A stretch of 64,000 nucleotides of DNA from Drechslerella dactyloides (taxonomy: Eukaryota; Ascomycota; Orbiliomycetes; Orbiliales; Orbiliaceae): NCBI GenBank assembly GCA_020064725.1, contig JAGTWJ010000006.1:186001-250000 (forward strand). Direction: 5' to 3'. Below the pieces are notes generated by a model that was not told where the DNA came from, ran no database searches, and saw only the letters and a program-made list of their open reading frames with translations. Below, piece after piece: positions 36,901 through 49,110 of this stretch (position 1 is its first letter; each line of letters begins with the position of its first letter). A program made the translations under genes and the position numbers.

Positions 36901-39900
36901 GACCTATCAATCTATTTCACCGTTCGATTTCACCGTTCGACAGTGAGATATGTTTCCGAATAGTTCCCGGATCGAGACGCCTATATCGTTTTGATCAGGA
37001 GAGACCAGCGGGCCATTTCTCATAAAGTATAGAGATCTTCGTTCAAGTGCTTGGCTCCCTTATGCTTCTGGTAGGAAACGACTGGCGAGCTTTCGCTTCA
37101 TAGAGTAGTAGTCAATATATATGTGTATAGCGCTTGGCCCACCTGGCCAGAACTTATATGTGTTCACAGAGCAGTGGCTGGGAGAATATCGCGGTTAGGG
37201 AAAATATTCCAGCCATCCCACCGAGTGCGACGAGCTGAAGTTCAATGCGATAATTTGCACGCTGCAATCTGGAAGTGCAAAGAAGCAAATATATGCTTTA
37301 GAGTCCAGAGTGGATGAAGATGAAGCGATAATTGCACTATTAACGGGCCGTCCAAACTCCCGACCCGCCGCAAATGCGCCGTAGGTGAAGTCGCTTGCAT
37401 AATTACAGCCTAAACTCCTCGGAGAATAGCCGTTATCATGGGACGCTTCTCGTGGACTGTAGTAATAAGAGGCTTTGTCGGCTGGCGGGAAGTTAAAGCT
37501 GCGTGCAACAGTCACACAAAAGGTTACTCAGTATGTACTGGCTGTGAACTCGTTACAAAGGACGATGCTATCTGACATGGCGCACAATGCGCTATATAGG
37601 CCACTCTACGGCTGTCGCCTCCGGAGCTCTATAGCCGAAATGGGTGCGCCATGTGCACAATTTGCACAAGGTACTATATATGTCGCTACGTGATTGGGCG
37701 CAGTGAGTCTGATGCAGCTGGTATAACAGTAACAGCCAGAGAAAGAGAAATTATCGAAGCTTCTGGTAACATCAAAAATAGATTTGTGGGTTTTTGAAGT
37801 AAGCATCGCCTAAGTTTCCCTCACTGCAGTACTGATACTGGCCCACAGTGGCGTCAAAAGCAGGGTCCAATGCAGTAATTCGCAGAGCGATCGCAAATTA
37901 AATTTTACAATTTATTGTCCCGTCAGCTGCGCAATGGCCTTTGTCACTCGCAACCTGCCAAAAACCTCGGAACCAAAAACAAAGGAGCCGACAGGAGACC
38001 GATTTAAGTGGCAAGGTTACGCATTGCCTGATACCTGCAGCGACGCATACGCCACAAATCCCAAGAAGCGAATCTAGGAAACCACATATCTACAGGTAGC
38101 GCGATGGCACACTGCTCGCATTGATTATTCGCTGTATCAGCCTTTTGTGGAGAAGCGGCTAGGCACAAATATGAATGATCTGGACCATTGCCGACTTGGC
38201 TGCTAACTTACAGACTGGGGCAATTTCATTAGCTACGTTTGTTTTATGTGACATTGGTGCGTGTCGCACTAATTAAGGGAAGCCTTCCACACACAGGACC
38301 TCGGTGGCGGCCGGCTTCCCGTAAATGCCCAGTATAACACGGCGTCACATATTCGTCGCGATTGATGTGACATTGATCATAGGCTGGCGTAGGCGCTGTT
38401 GAGGGCTTTGCAAGCTTTCCATCAATTGCAGGAGACTCGAAATCAATCGAACCGCCTCGTCGGAGGGTCTTTCCTTGTAGTTTCGAGGGCTGACTTACCG
38501 GCCTCCAATGTGCACATGTGTATGGTACTGACTTTGAATGATATACGCGTGGTCGACAGAAGTAGTTAGATACGATGTTGCTTTGTTTGACCACGCGGGA
38601 GGTTCAACTTTACAATTTCACAATGTGTTGCATAAGACCTAGAATCGCGTGGCGAACGCGTCAAAGCTCAAGCTCTTCGCCCCTCGAAAAAATTGCTTAT
38701 TGAGCGCCACTCGCCAGCTGAATACCTCAAATTGATCATGAGAAACCGCTAATGCATTATGCGGAGAGCATCCAGCAAGTCCGCATTCAATATGCTAAAT
38801 TGTACCCAATCTCGAGGCTAGACTGCGGCTGGCCCCGAGTATATCCTGAATAAACAAAAGCGCAAAAGACAACGGAGGAAACTCTTGCCTGCCCGGAATG
38901 AACGGGCATTTTGCTTATCTAAGAGGCTTAGAATTATAATTCAGGCGCGGATTCGAGTTCAAGAGAGCTCCATAGCGGCAGGGGTTTCCTTGGGCTTCTT
39001 GAAAAGCGGAAGGCAAAGTGTGAAAATCGCGTCAAGCCATCCTCATAGAATGTCAGTTCTGGAGCTTGCGTCTCAGGAGCAATTGAAGTGGCGTTTTTAG
39101 CGAAATTTTTACAGGACTCTTGAAGATCATTTTGCACTGCACTGATTAACCAAATACATCCAGATAAGAACAACAAGTTAACGTTGGATGAAACTAGCGT
39201 ACTTGCGCACTGTACTATACCTACTTACTTATATTCCAATATATTTGAAATATCGAGACTAGAAGGCTTACGGTATAGCAGTTACTTGGATACTTGCCTT
39301 AGCGAGATCCTGGAGATGATGTGGCTGAACTAGAATAGTTGTACAGAGCAATACTGCAAGTACTAGTCCCGGGGACGCTGCGGGAGCCTGCAAGCACAGA
39401 GACTGGCAAGAAGCCACATACTAGCTAAGTATGCACTTAATTAAGCTTTGCTTTAGTAAAAAGTCCGTGCACTTTGATCCCCAAAGAAGGTGTATCTCGA
39501 AGCTATTTGGTGTAGCACCAACCCCCTTAAAACCCCTCTTGATCCTTGTATTTTGGAAGTTTATGGAGTAGATCTCGCTCCGAATCAAGGCGTTTGTACG
39601 CACAATTCCTCTTGATACATGTGCATGTATGTACATATATATTGCTTTGCGTATATTGATCTGTTGCATTAAGCAGTTACAAGGCGTACGCGAGATGGCG
39701 TTCGTTTGTCTACAAGTCAAAAACTGAAGGTATTCACGTACTTATGCGATTGCGAGTAAGTATATTGAGTCGTGCATTACATGAGCTATAAAGCATGCCT
39801 CTATTGATTGACTGCTAAGATACAAAGAAAAATTTTCAATATAACTGGCTGTCATTGAAACCGAAGCATAATTCGCTAGAAGCGCTGAAATCTATACGTA

Positions 39901-40829
39901 ATAATGAAGTCCGCCTGCTCCAGCGATAACGAGCAAATCGCCTGTCAGCTTCAATAGATCCGATTCATGTATGGATGCTTGATCTCTGCCTAATATAGCC
40001 ATGCAGGAATGCACCAGCAAAGCATCATACTAGGAAATTTTATAGCTGGGACGCCACAAGTGGACATTATAATAGGCAGTCGCAGGCCCTACGCGGTTGT
40101 ATATGTACGGATAATTGAGGTCCTTAAATCCAGACGCAGGTCAGCCGGGAACGGCCAATTCACGAGAGCTGCCGATTGTATCAGGCAACTCTAATCCAGA
40201 CCCCCAGCCAGCCTGCTCCTTGTTGCAGTGCGATATTGTGCGACACCAATCATGCAAGGTCAACTAGTGCACGGCTAGACCTGTTCCATAACCGGGAGCG
40301 CATCTTCTCCTATGAAAGATGGACCCATGGGCAATTCACTCGCTTACGTTTAGTATGTTACGTAACCATCAAGGCATCATCTGCGCATCAAATACGGTTT
40401 AAGTCTGTGATCATTAGACCTTTACACAATAGAAGCCGCCGAGATCCGTAGGAGATCTTGAGGCTTGAGGGGGGTTGAGTGTATGAGCGGATGAGATGGC
40501 TATCGCCTTTGCCACGCATTGGGCGCCTTCTAAATCCACAGTGCGACATGGTTGGTTACATGCAGAGTCCGTAACTCAAAGATGTGGAGGCGTCCGCATG
40601 CACCATAAATGCCTTTTCTGCAAGAGCTTTAAACGAATCGGTTGGCATTCTTCACAGAGATGCGGAGCCTAAGAGCCCATTTCAGCCATCCGAGCCGCTT
40701 CGAAGCATCCAAATTCCAGCCTACATCGTGCATCTACTGGGCTTAATGGATCAAGGGGAGATGTGCCCATCTTGCACACGCCCACCTTAACAAAAGCACT
40801 TTCTAAATGCGCCGCAGTCGCGTTTGGCC

Positions 40830-40906
40830 ACGGGGAAAGGAGGGAAGTACTCCGGGGGCCGGGCGGTACGGGGAAAGGAGCGACGCACTCTGGGGACCCG
40901 GGCGGT
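40830..40906. repeat. Two-copy GC-rich tandem repeat, 38-39 bp
   Basis: Unit one (40830-40867) and unit two (40868-40906) both begin ACGGGGAAAGGAG and end in CGGGCGGT. They differ by a few substitutions and one base in length. The GC-rich patch is striking inside an AT-rich region. Confidence 0.75.
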
Positions 40907-41844
40907 GCGCGCTGGGTTGCCCCAGGGAATGAGAAGTTTTGATGCCAACGATCGATCGGCATGCTGTCCATCTTGAAATTCGACCGATATTCAAGCCATA
41001 AAGAGCGGAAGATTGATATGTGCAGTTGCGCGTGCGCCTATATGCAGACCAGGTCGCAGGCGGGGGGGCACAGCATTCGCTGCTGTTTGTACCAACGGAG
41101 CATACAAGAGCATGGTTGAATGGTGTCGATTTTTCACATGTACAAAGTGATTCAGCCGATAGGACTCGCTCCAGATCTCGAACTTGAGGTATGTTCCGTG
41201 ACAGCCTAGCACATAGGAGGCAATATCACTTCCGCAAGTAGTAAATGTTTAGTTACCACGAAATCGCGGACTGGCGCCGTAGCCCTGCAAGGAGCTTGTA
41301 ACACAAATTTTGGGAGTACATGTACACTCCTCAACGCAAATTATTATCGCAACGAAATATTTCATCCTGTTGTTATGGTACTACAACTTGATGGATTATC
41401 ATAGAGATTTACAGATCTACTCTTTGTTATACGCAGAATATATGTGGTAAGTTTCGGAGGAGTTCAACAGGTTGTTATTCTTCAGGGAATCTAGTTCCAG
41501 TGAGAACAATATTTTGCGTTCGGTACTGTACAAAGTCTTCGGCGTATATAGTATATATTTAACTTTACGCTAAATGAAAGCCAACTACGGCTGAACGCAC
41601 ACCAAGTTCGTTCCCGCCATCTCTGTGCGACGCATCATAACATGCATATACTGTACATGCACTATTTAGCCAGCTTCTTGCGATGACTTGGAGGCGGCTA
41701 GACCCAGAATGGACCCAAAGACCTACGGGATTTTGTCAATCAGTCAGACTGGACGATCATATTGGGCGGAATATACCGCCCGTATACTAATTCTTGGCGT
41801 CAAATGGCGTCAAATGGAGTATCGGTCCGTGCCATCAGTTCTAG

Positions 41845-42012
41845 GACAATACACCGTTGCAGATGCACATATATGGCTTTATCTTATTGCTGATATGGCG
41901 CTAGATGAAGTCCACAGGCAATAGATGCTTGTGTGACTGCATGTATCTGTAGTCATTTACACTAAATCTGCTAAAGAAAGGCTGGGTGGTCATCGATTTA
42001 CCTCTATATAAA
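41845..42012 (+). promoter_or_regulatory. Promoter of array copy 1 (shared distal box plus TATA)
   Basis: The distal box ACAATACACCGTTGCAGATG continues into CACATATATGGC (about 41847-41878). A TATATAAA box is at 42005-42012, 142 bp before the ATG. The same two elements, in the same order, precede the other four recognisable array copies. The leader after the TATA box (ATCTGCCCTCCCGACAGAAG, then CAGCAACAGCATCCTTAG) is also shared. Confidence 0.7.
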
Positions 42013-42153
42013 CGGGACCATCTGCCCTCCCGACAGAAGTACCAGCAACAGCATCCTTAGTCTCCATCATACTCAGTCCTGCCTTTCTACAAAGCTCTCA
42101 AACCAGGCATACAATTCTTTACAACTACCGCCAGCTTTTCAACAACCATCACT

Positions 42154-42912
42154 ATGAGGCAGATTTCAACCTCTCTTGCTATCCTCCTAGCTGCCGGATC
42201 TACTTTAGCAGCCCCTACTACAGACGTTTTGGTGGAACGCAGCCAGCTTGCGAAGCGGGCTCAGATCGGCACTACATTCTCCCCCGATTGGAGCGGCGGG
42301 AATAAGATCCCTTATGGAGACCCGATGCAAATCTCTCAATACATTGATGAGACGTTTGGAACCATCGCCGATAGTGACGAAGCTTGCGTCCAGCACTGCT
42401 ACTCACTTCCCGCTTGTAAATTCGCCCTTCGTGTCAACATTTATTTGTCGGCTGGCAACGGTGGGGGGTCAGACTATTACTGCCTCAGGTACAATGCTGT
42501 TGTCCCAAAGGTCCAAGCCACATTCACCGGCAACCCACTCTACGTCGACCATTACGACGAAATATTCACCTGGTCGAGGAATGATCTAAACCAAAACATT
42601 CTGCCACCTGGTAAAACGCTTGGCGCGAAGCTCACGCAACCACCCCCGGCAGTCCCACTCCTTCTGACCACAAAGAGGGGTCCTGCATATTCAACCTTCG
42701 GCGATTGTAAACAGGCATGTGTCGATTACCAATGGCCAAACGGCGACAAACCATGCGTTCTTGCCCTGTGGGGCCAAGAAGCCAACGGTGGTTACTACTG
42801 CGACTTGATGTCGGATACTTTCGACTCAACCCAACCAACTGGCCAAGATATCTATGTCCGGAATTCGGGCCGGCCCTCCCCCGGGTACTGGGCTAATAAC
42901 CCTTATACTTAA
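42154..42912 (+). CDS. Secreted two-module cysteine-rich (PAN/apple-like) protein, array copy 1
   Basis: A single-exon gene of 252 residues. The signal peptide is MRQISTSLAILLAAGSTLAA, followed by a short propeptide ending at a Lys-Arg (SQLAKR), a Kex2-type site. The mature part has two modules. The first has cysteines in CVQHCYSLPACKF and a later YYCLRY. The second has CKQACVDYQWPNGDKPC and a later YYCDLM. The pattern C-x3-C...C...Y-x-C resembles the PAN/apple fold, which mediates protein or carbohydrate contacts; that assignment is inferred from pattern only. It is the most divergent member of the local array but shares its promoter and its 3' flank. Secreted to the outside or the wall; function unknown. 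Confidence 0.82.
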   Translation: MRQISTSLAILLAAGSTLAAPTTDVLVERSQLAKRAQIGTTFSPDWSGGNKIPYGDPMQISQYIDETFGTIADSDEACVQHCYSLPACKFALRVNIYLSAGNGGGSDYYCLRYNAVVPKVQATFTGNPLYVDHYDEIFTWSRNDLNQNILPPGKTLGAKLTQPPPAVPLLLTTKRGPAYSTFGDCKQACVDYQWPNGDKPCVLALWGQEANGGYYCDLMSDTFDSTQPTGQDIYVRNSGRPSPGYWANNPYT

Positions 42913-44825
42913 AATGCGACAGTTATCTATATAACGCTGGCATGCTTCAGCGGCACAAATAGCTGTGTGGTGGTGTCTATCTCTATCACTGAGTCATCAA
43001 AAATCCGGCTCATTCTTATCAATCCTGCCTATCTTGAAATTTTTGCCTGCTTTATATCGCCTGTACACAAAATGCACGAAGACAGCTTTCATAGACCTGA
43101 CCGGGTCCTTCGTGCGCATTGGCATCTTATTCTGGAGAGGGTCGGCGCAGTCGAGCGTGAAAGAATCACACATCGGCTAAAAACCAACTTTTCATGTCAT
43201 TCCCTTATATAATCTTGTATTAGTACCAGAAGCCTATTAACAATGAAATCTGGGGGAGCCAGATCTCTATATAATCAACTTAGTATGCTCAGTTATAAAA
43301 ATCCAGTTTGACCAATTGACCCTAAACAGCATCTTATAAATAAGATATAAATAAGACTTATCACTATGACTTGCAAAAGATTGCAAACATCGTTTCGATG
43401 AATAGTATGTATTGTGGGCACACGCGCAAGTGTGTTGTGTTGATGCTCAACCAAACGATACGTATCCCACAGCTACTTAGCTTTGCTGTCAAAATTATTA
43501 TGTTGTAAGTGAAAATCCTACCCCAAATATCGGATATATATAATTATATGCTAAAATAGAGTATCTGGTTTATAACTTTAGGAGCGCTGATGCTCAGCTG
43601 TTATTGGGTCGTTAGTAGAAGCTGGCTCAGTCGAAGCTAATATAGTTAAGCAGCCGTTCGCGATCTAGCAAGCAGCTGGTCCAATAAACAGTTAATCTGA
43701 TATCGACAAAACTTGAGTGCTCGATAGGTCAGTAGTCAGGCTAGTACCTAACAAATAGTGGCATATACTTACTTATATTGTATAAGAGGTTTACCAGGGA
43801 AGGTTGTGGCCGCTTTATGGGTTGTCTTTCAGTCAAACACGGATTCAACAGCTTCACCACCTCCACTAGCTTCCTCCGATACACGAATCAAATATACTGT
43901 ACTGGTATATACTTCCGTTAAATATACAGGTACATATACACACAATATATACGAAAAACAGCAATCCGCCCATATCCTGGTTGTATACTTGTCGTACGAC
44001 AGGGCTTGTGGAGTAACCGCGCATATATACGAGTGCGGATATCTTTGTTTTATCCACAATCGCGGCACCGAAGCGAAGCCGCAATAAGCGCTTAAGATAG
44101 CGCCGCGCGCACCCATGCATGTATGGACGAAATCCAGCCTTCCATACAGGGGATACAGGGCAAACCAGGCGACGGAAGCATCGGGATTCAGGTTACCGAA
44201 AACGGAAGCACCCCAGTCCATCGCGACTATAAGGTGGATTAGACATGGATCTGGTATAAGCCCGGGCTGCTATATGGCTAGGACGCCCGGGCTGCTTGCT
44301 GGTACGTCTTCTGCTGGGTTGGCTTCTGCTCTCCGACCTTCACTTGGCCAATGCAACTCGGCCAGTTGGTAACTATACATTCCAGGTGCATTTCAGCTAC
44401 AGTGTAGGTCCCTGCAGCAGCGTTGTGAGAGATCTCGAGATACACACTATCTAATTGAACACGATACATAATAGTTATGGCAATGAAGTAGGCAATCTTG
44501 TGTCTACCTTTGCGTACAGGATCGGTCGCAAACGATAGTGTGTGAGAGAACAATATTTCATTTGACACACTATCTCACAATTAAATGTACGTACCCCGGG
44601 CACACAAAGTACATTGAAATCCATAATGACATACCAAGGCATCGCAGCTTAGAGCAACTTCGCCGGTAGTCTGGCGGACCGTAGGAAGAGGCAGCTTACT
44701 AGGGTCCGGGGGGAGGGGGGTGTTCGAGGGCCTTGGGCGGCCCAGCCATACGCATACCCAAGCCAGCGGGCGGGGCTCAGTTGCCCAGCCAGATCTCAGG
44801 CAATTTTACATGTGGTACCGGTGAA

Positions 44826-44963
44826 TTTGTCTCGCAAAGCCAGACCGCCGTTCTTTTGCAACATTCACTTATATAGAGGTGTGATGGCGGGGCCGGGCGA
44901 GCTAGCGTCTCCGGCGTGCCTACTCGCGGGCCAAAGGACGGTCGGGCTGGTTTCACGAGACAA
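44826..44963. mobile_element. 138-bp inverted-repeat element with near-perfect 8-bp target duplication
   Basis: It starts TTTGTCTCGCAAAGCCAG and ends CTGGTTTCACGAGACAA. The inverted ends match over about 15 of 18 positions. Flanks are CCGGTGAA (44818-44825) and CCGGCGAA (44964-44971), a 7/8 direct repeat. A 42-bp segment inside it (44860-44901) is repeated just outside the right end (44975-45016), which complicates the boundaries. Confidence 0.55.
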
Positions 44964-45016
44964 CCGGCGAAGAAAACATTCCCTCATATAGAGGTATGAC
45001 GGCGCAGCCAGGCGAG
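44860..45016. repeat. 42-bp direct repeat pair
   Basis: Copies at 44860-44901 and 44975-45016 both read AACATTC-CT-ATATAGAGGT and continue as TGA-GGCG--GCC-GGCGAG. They differ mostly by transitions. A local tandem duplication is likely. Confidence 0.7.
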
Positions 45017-45575
45017 TTGGGATTTTGGTGCGGGACTGACCTTGGTGAGCCTCCGGGCCCTTATCACGGCCTGCCCGAATTGCTAATGACTGCTTAAGTA
45101 CTAATTTAAACGAGGTCAACGGGCGAACTTCACCATTAGCTTCCGGGGCTTGAGCACGCCGGCAGGGATCATCAGAGACATTGTGCGGGACACGAAATAA
45201 AACACTTTTGACAGGTTTATTCGTCATGAAGGCCATTGTCGAACAAAGGCAAAGAAAGAAACCCACATACGCCAAATTACAGAAAAAGGCTAGACTACTG
45301 AATACCTTCACGAAGGAGAAAGGTTCTACGAGCATTCGATGCGAATTTGAAGTGCAAAGGTAGTGCTACGCTATATCCTCCCCGAAGGAGAGTTCAAAAT
45401 CTTAAACAAATGGTTGTATCGGATTTCTGAGATAGTGGCTTTCGGGGTAAAGTTATACACAGAGGTTCACCGGGGAATAAGGCGTACGTACGGTTCCTGA
45501 TGTTGCCGATAGTCATTAGCACGCCCGCAAATCGCAGAGGGTCGGGCAAAGGAGGACTGCCCGTTCGTGGTCCTC

Positions 45576-45623
45576 GAGTCATTCGGGGGTGCCGCGAGTC
45601 ATTCGGGGGCGCCCCGAGTCATT
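45576..45623. promoter_or_regulatory. Three GAGTCATT motifs spaced exactly 20 bp
   Basis: GAGTCATT begins at 45576, 45596 and 45616. Its complement AATGACTC contains TGACTC, the core bound by Gcn4/CpcA-type fungal bZIP factors. The 20-bp spacing, about two helical turns, places the sites on one DNA face. Two similar motifs (48604 and 48628) sit in the homologous segment of the next unit. They lie ~850-890 bp upstream of the copy 2 ATG, so a regulatory role is only a suggestion. Confidence 0.4.
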
Positions 45624-46090
45624 GCTGGGGCGTGGGGTGACCAATTCGGCTGTGGTGACAGGGGTGCAACAGCATGGTAACCCTCCCGAGCTTCCCGTTT
45701 TGGACCGGACATCCACAGCATTAAGATTAACTGTCATTAGAAGCCAATGGGCCTTATCTCCGGGAGCCTCATATCCCACACGACGCTTGGGCCGCAGTAT
45801 ACTAGCGAGTCGTCCTCGGAGCCTGTCAAGACATCTACTAGTCAGGGATCCGGATATCCGGTCCGACTTCGATTGCGACATACGAATGCTGCTCCAACTT
45901 CGAGACAACTCTAACTTTTACAACACAGAAAAATACCAATATATGAGTGTGAGAGAGATGTACCACTGGGGAGCATGGGGACAGGTATGAGATTGCGCTT
46001 CATTAGATAACAATGCATGGCGTGAAATGGAGTACTCGACCCTCGCTTCGGGCTCTACCCCGAGACTAACTTCGGGCCACTACATTTGGG

Positions 46091-46287
46091 GCAATATGCT
46101 GTTGTAGATGGATGCATATACATGGTTTCTTTTGGCTACCCACCCAGTGCCAGATACGGCACGGCGGCGGCGTAGGTGGGCGGATAACCAAGGTGCTTGC
46201 ACATGTTTGAACGCCTTTACTTTTTGTACATTTGCACGATCATTACTAAAAGAAAAGCTGAACGGCCAACAATTTTGTGTATATAAA
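46091..46287 (+). promoter_or_regulatory. Promoter of array copy 2 (shared distal box plus TATA)
   Basis: The distal box GCAATATGCTGTTGTAGATG continues as GATGCATATACATGGTTTCT. TATATAAA lies at 46280-46287, followed by GGGCAACGTCTGCCC and a CAGCAGCATCCTCAG leader. The ATG is 184 bp after the TATA box start. Confidence 0.72.
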
Positions 46288-46463
46288 GGGCAACGTCTGC
46301 CCCCCATCGACAGAATTACCAGCAGCATCCTCAGCTCCCATCCTTCTCAGCTCTCAAATCTACACCAGCCTCTGAAGCCAGGGACAGAGATCTTTAATAC
46401 TCTCGAAAAATATATATCTCTCATTTTATACTCCAAACCGTCTTGAACCGTTCGATCATCAAG

Positions 46464-47318
46464 ATGGTCCGACACTTCAAGCCTGCTTCTGTGGCTACTG
46501 CTGCACTGTGTGCTTTGCTGGTGCAAGCAGCTCCGGCCCCAGGAGATCTAGGCATCAACCTCGTCAAGCGGGTTGGGAACCCCCTTGATCCGACCTCAGG
46601 CTTCACGGAAGTTTCCGGCGTGCCCCCAAAAAATACTATTCCAGGTGACGCTAATTTCATCGCCTGCACCACTATCAACAACGCTGGTGGCACTGCAAAC
46701 GCCCAGTGCGCAGCCATTTGCAACGGCGATTCGACTTGCAATGCCTTCAATACCTACAGATCCAATCCGCCCGCCAACCCGGGCGACCCCCAACCCCCTT
46801 CCCTGGGTGTTCAGTGTTGTACCTTCAGAGTGAATACATATACCGCAGCGTCGGCGCAGCTTCCACCAAATCCTCCGTGGGATATAACGGGATCACAAGT
46901 CTATGTCAGACAAGCGACTGTATCGGCTCCTCGGGACTACGCGAACCAGGGAGGGATAATAGTTAGCAAGTCACCGGGGGGTACATACAGAGATTATGAT
47001 GTAGCGTCATACACTCGCGAACAGGCCTATGCTGCGTGCCTGGCCTGGTGCATCGAAACAACGAATAAATATAGACCGGCTACCCCTGGTCCCTCGTTCC
47101 AAGCTTGCGCCGCGGCCGACTTTTACGAAAGACAGACTCTAACCGGCGTGGTGGTGGCCTATCGTTGTGTCCGTTACGGAGAGGTCACTCCTGGGACCGA
47201 CAAGAACACAGGACAAGATCCCTTCAGGAACAAAAATGGTGTCTGGGTCGTTCCTGTCTATTCTCCACCACTGACCCCCGATCCCGTCTACGGTCCCGGT
47301 TTTTATAAAGATACCTAA
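46464..47318 (+). CDS. Secreted two-module cysteine-rich (PAN/apple-like) protein, array copy 2
   Basis: Intact single-exon gene of 284 residues. I start at the ATG at 46464 (MVRHFKPASVATAALCALLV) because the signal peptide then aligns with those of the other copies. The upstream codon at 46443 is TTG. Signal cleavage is probably near VQAAPAPG, and a propeptide ends at NLVKR, a Kex2-type site. Module one has CAAICNGDSTCNAFN followed by QCCTF. The C-terminal module has CLAWCIETT, then ACAAADFYER and YRCVRYG. This pattern (C-x3-C, C-x3/4-F/Y, Y-x-C) recurs across the array. It ends with a Pro-rich tail. Likely secreted; no enzyme motif is visible. Confidence 0.84.
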   Translation: MVRHFKPASVATAALCALLVQAAPAPGDLGINLVKRVGNPLDPTSGFTEVSGVPPKNTIPGDANFIACTTINNAGGTANAQCAAICNGDSTCNAFNTYRSNPPANPGDPQPPSLGVQCCTFRVNTYTAASAQLPPNPPWDITGSQVYVRQATVSAPRDYANQGGIIVSKSPGGTYRDYDVASYTREQAYAACLAWCIETTNKYRPATPGPSFQACAAADFYERQTLTGVVVAYRCVRYGEVTPGTDKNTGQDPFRNKNGVWVVPVYSPPLTPDPVYGPGFYKDT

Positions 47319-48366
47319 TCACGGTCTCATCATATCCACATTCTTTACACCTCATCCCCATTCATGTTGCTGAGGTGGGAGCGCTGTCTTGCAATCTTCT
47401 TGACAATTTCATTTTTGACATTGCCGGTGCGCGCGAATGGACGATGATATCTTGTTATCCAATCGGGTTGTTCTTACGTATGGGCATCTTATCTTCAACG
47501 GGGCCGACAAGGCCAAGCACGGTGCCAATTATCGTATAATATCCTTAGGTTCTCTGCAAGAACCGCACACATTAGCTGATAGTCAAACTCTCAAGTCATT
47601 CCTTTTAATTAATCCTGTATTAGTACACAACATTTAAAAACATCAAATAGGATCCGGGGTAGCCGGATCCTCATACAATTAATGCACTACATTTAGTTCA
47701 ACAATCCAACATGATCGTAGAAAGCAGAGCGCCCTGGAAAGGCTATTGTAAACCGCGTGTTAAGAAATCGGCATATACCTTACTTCCGAGCAAGACTGAT
47801 AGAGTACCCTTATAAAGTATAAGATCTCTGCGACCATTAAGAGTGGTTCTTAAAAGGGCTTAGTGTTACCAAACTAGATAGCTCTAAATTATACTCTTTC
47901 AGAGGAGATGTAAGAGATCTTGGAATATGGTTTAATTGAATATCGTAGATGTTGGTCTACAAGACCGGGTTACGTTATGTCCTACGTGTATTGGAATGGT
48001 GTGCTATATACATGGTAACAATTGAAATAATAAGTTCACACTTTATTATATTATTCGGCAGGGTATAAAATAGAAGCAAGAGGTTTCTTCTGATTGATCT
48101 ACTGTAGTACTTTGTGATCAGTTCACGTAAACAGACCCAGGGATTTGTAGCTGATGATAAATCTGTAGAATCAAATGTAAAATATTGGTAGTTTAGGTAG
48201 TACCGTAATGGAAGATAGCTGTTCTTCTGGCCTCACAAGCCATACCAATGCAGTTATATATGGAGGTTCTGGTCTACGGGACCATGTTCTTCAAAATTTT
48301 TACTGTACAACCAGTCCCTAATAGTTTACAGCCTAAAAGAAAATACTGACTTTTAGGCTCAGATAC

Positions 48367-48916
48367 CTGATTCTAATAAGGCTACCTTGGATCTCAAACT
48401 GTCCTAATGGCTAAGATTTGATTTTAGATGCTTAGTTTTGCTGGATCACGACGTTTTGGCTGTAGAGGTTGTGTGTACAGAATGTTGGCAAAAAAAAAAA
48501 AGAAAAAAGAGTCATGCATTGAGTTTATTCAATTGCTGGTAGTAAAATGCGCGCATATTTGGAGCCGGTCGAACAAAATAAGCTTATCTGTTCGTGGCCC
48601 CTCGAGTCATTGGGAGGCCGACTCCTCGAGTCATTCTCGGGGTGGAGTGATCATTTTAGGGTGATCTCAGGGGTACTACCGCATGGTTACCTCTTGGGCT
48701 CCCGTTCGATCGGGGCGGAGATCCGCGAAGTTCTTATTGATATTAGCTGTTATTAGAAGCGGATGTGGGCTCTATCTTAGGGAGCCTCACATTATACGCG
48801 ACGCTTGAGCCATGGTATACTAGCGAATCATCCTCGGACCCTGTCTGAATCTGTGCTCTTTCGCCTAGCAGGGACGCCGAATCCGGCATACGAGTGCTGC
48901 TCCAACTCCCACAACG

Positions 48917-48948
<32 letters not shown>

Positions 48949-49110
48949 TGCGCTCCAGCAGAACTGCCCATACTTAAATCTCAGCCACTAGGACAACCTT
49001 AGAAATAAGAATGATCTTATATTAGAATCAGACAGCCAGACTTAAAGCAAATATCATCCTTATAGACTACATTGCAAGCCACTATGGCTGTTCTGCAACA
49101 GAGGGGCCTA
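48367..49110. repeat. Inverted pair of TTATTAGAATCAG repeat ends
   Basis: CTGATTCTAATAAGG at 48367-48381 is the inverse of the TATTAGAATCAG segment at ~49020-49031. The latter continues into sequence shared with 33440-33540. The pair encloses ~640 bp, including part of the duplicated upstream segment. It may be two independent fragments rather than one element. Confidence 0.4.
48917..48943. repeat. (AAAAT)n microsatellite
   Basis: About five tandem copies of AAAAT/AAATA, at the point where similarity to the copy 2 upstream segment breaks off. Confidence 0.85.

Larger units (their letters stand above)
31011..41840. other. Gene-poor AT-rich desert with small repeats
   Basis: Nearly 11 kb without a recognisable gene. 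Open frames are short and lack motifs. I looked for transposase, integrase or reverse-transcriptase hallmarks in the translated frames and found none. Small repeats inside it are listed separately. Single inverted-repeat tips of the TTGTCTCG family occur near 31189 and 33727. The composition resembles degenerated transposon or mutated AT-rich fungal sequence, but this is inference. Confidence 0.5.
42913..46090. other. Intergenic between array copies 1 and 2
   Basis: No gene recognised. It begins with a 3' flank related to those of other copies (ATCTTATTCTGGAGAGG near 43130 and GTATTAGTACCAGAAG near 43218). A GC-rich patch lies at 44690-45060. From about 45200 the sequence resembles stretches near 54880, and from 45570 it resembles those near 48600 and 55180, so it belongs to the duplicated unit. 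Confidence 0.6.

Noticed and set aside
44530..44583. Short hairpin (GATAGTGTGT / ACACACTATC)
   Set aside because: A ten-base stem in AT-rich intergenic DNA is not enough for a terminator or noncoding RNA call.
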